Assembly (NCBI GenBank): GCA_012842645.1
Contig: DUSJ01000318.1
Coordinates: 1-6,587, forward strand
Direction: 5' to 3'
DNA from: Clostridiaceae bacterium
GTDB taxonomy: Bacteria > Bacillota > Clostridia > DSM-8532
Length of the DNA stretch: 6,587 nt
The position numbers were made by a program, and so were the translations under genes. Under the pieces are notes generated by a model, which was not told the DNA's origin, did not search any database, and saw only the letters and a program-made list of their open reading frames with translations. Of this stretch, positions 5,675 through 6,587 are shown piece by piece (positions within the stretch are counted from its first letter, which is position 1; the number at the start of each line of letters is the position of its first letter).

Positions 5675-6587
5675 TTGTCTATCACTTGACCTTCCATAAT
5701 GTTTTTAGGATTGACAAGGTAGATATCAAAAATATTCACGCTGTTTTCTGTATCGGTCGCATCGATGTTTTCTATTATAGCGTAATTGTCCTGTCGGGCC
5801 GCTATTTTAACGCGCACATACTTTACTTTGTTCATCCTCAGTATGGCCAGGTCAGCGGTATCGTCAACATCATTGATATTGAACAGGCTCCTTATCGGTA
5901 TTTTCATTCCGGTAACGCTTTTTGTGAAAATGTTGCCCCTGACCGTCCTGAAGTCCATGGTGCTTTCTATCTGCTCTGTCATACGGGCGGTAAAGATCTG
6001 GTAGTCGTTATCCTTTTCTCCTGTTTTCTCAATAGTGACAGGAATCCTTTCGTCAATGCCTTCGATCTCTATTTCGAAGGTCACTTCCCTGTCATTGAGC
6101 TTCGCTTTTTCATACAATAATGATATTTCGCTTCCCTGTTCCACCGGGACCCTGAATGTCAGCCAGCATTTGTCGTTGGAAATTATCTTCCCGAAAGGTT
6201 CATTCTTTTTGACGCTAATTTCGGCGGGAGTCAGCGATTTTTCGTTTTCTGTCGCCCCGGCAAGGGTTTTTTCGATATCTTCGGAATTTATAATGTACCT
6301 GTTTTCCGGGGTAAATGTTTCTTCATAACCGTCGCACTTATATAATACCACCCCGGATTTGGACGAGATTATGCTCTCCACCGATTTCTGCATATTGCTC
6401 CTGAGCCTTTCAAGCTCTTTTTTTTCTTCTTTCAGTTTGTCTTTCAGCGCGTCATCCTCAAGCATGTACCGTGCCCTTGCTTCGAGGATCCTGTCGATGC
6501 TTGTCCTGATATCATCGGCGCCGCTAAGATCCCCTGAGTTTGACAGGTCGGTAAGCCTTTTTACCTGTGTTTCGATGGCAGATTTCC
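5671..6587 (-). CDS. HlyD-like membrane-fusion / periplasmic adaptor family protein, 5' end outside window
   Basis: The frame stays open from the window edge, so the Met at 6465 is internal and the true start lies beyond 6587. The visible part is 304 residues. Residues 1-67 are strongly helical and charged, fitting a coiled-coil arm. Next comes SKSGVVLYKCDGYEETFTP (75-93), resembling the second half of a biotinyl-lipoyl-like motif in clostridial HlyD-type proteins (a GIVSY..DGYE pattern). A beta-rich segment (about 150-215) includes KCWLTFRVPVEQGSEI, and a later stretch with TGMKIPIRSLF (about 236-246) looks like the distal barrel of adaptor proteins. Such a protein recurs immediately upstream of yggS-sepF in Clostridia. 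Its partner exporter and exact role are unknown to me. It overlaps yggS by 4 nt. Family recognition is by pattern only, and the N-terminal membrane anchor is not visible. Confidence 0.78.
   Translation of the reverse strand, partial: KSAIETQVKRLTDLSNSGDLSGADDIRTSIDRILEARARYMLEDDALKDKLKEEKKELERLRSNMQKSVESIISSKSGVVLYKCDGYEETFTPENRYIINSEDIEKTLAGATENEKSLTPAEISVKKNEPFGKIISNDKCWLTFRVPVEQGSEISLLYEKAKLNDREVTFEIEIEGIDERIPVTIEKTGEKDNDYQIFTARMTEQIESTMDFRTVRGNIFTKSVTGMKIPIRSLFNINDVDDTADLAILRMNKVKYVRVKIAARQDNYAIIENIDATDTENSVNIFDIYLVNPKNIMEGQVIDK

Noticed and set aside
6463..6465. ATG at 6465 as start of the HlyD-like gene
   Set aside because: The frame continues open to the window edge with similar charged helical sequence, and no ribosome binding site precedes this ATG.

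Overview
The window looks like a piece of a Clostridia-type Firmicutes chromosome with moderate GC content. The main reasons are a ylm/divIVA cell-division cluster (yggS/ylmE, sepF/ylmF, yggT/ylmG, divIVA), a perfect CIRCE heat-shock operator, a clostridial-style HtpG beginning [18 protein letters not shown], and SigA-type promoters with strong purine-rich ribosome binding sites. The lineage below class level is inference. Every gene I can support lies on the minus strand, so the layout below runs from high to low coordinates, in the direction of transcription.

6587-3684, envelope and division operon: the 3' part of a HlyD-like membrane-fusion protein (5' end outside the window), then yggS (4-nt GTGA overlap), sepF (about 50 nt gap), yggT (3 nt gap) and divIVA. 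This is the Gram-positive ylm cluster except that ylmH, normally between yggT and divIVA, is absent. SepF anchors FtsZ to the membrane, DivIVA marks curved membrane and septa, and YggT is a small membrane protein of the same neighbourhood.

3683-3553, control region: a perfect CIRCE (3633-3659) lies just upstream of a near-consensus promoter, TTGACA-N17-TATGAT (3596-3624). Both drive the next unit.

3552-677, heat-shock unit: htpG (Hsp90, 617 aa after correcting the start) and queA (queuosine biosynthesis, 341 aa) overlap by 4 nt (ATGA). This puts a tRNA-modification enzyme in an apparent HrcA-controlled chaperone transcript.

676-395, non-coding: three repeat or hairpin elements (504-540, 564-603, 619-656). 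The last two are related tandem hairpins whose outer stems differ in sequence but stay paired. A separate promoter (427-454) follows.

394-1: the 5' part of a small multi-pass membrane protein of the LiaI/LiaF-like type with an internal duplication. It is cut by the window edge.

I found no IS element, CRISPR array, rRNA or tRNA. Most of the window is ordinary core-genome content. The parts most worth a second look are the CIRCE-htpG-queA arrangement and the paired hairpin repeats.
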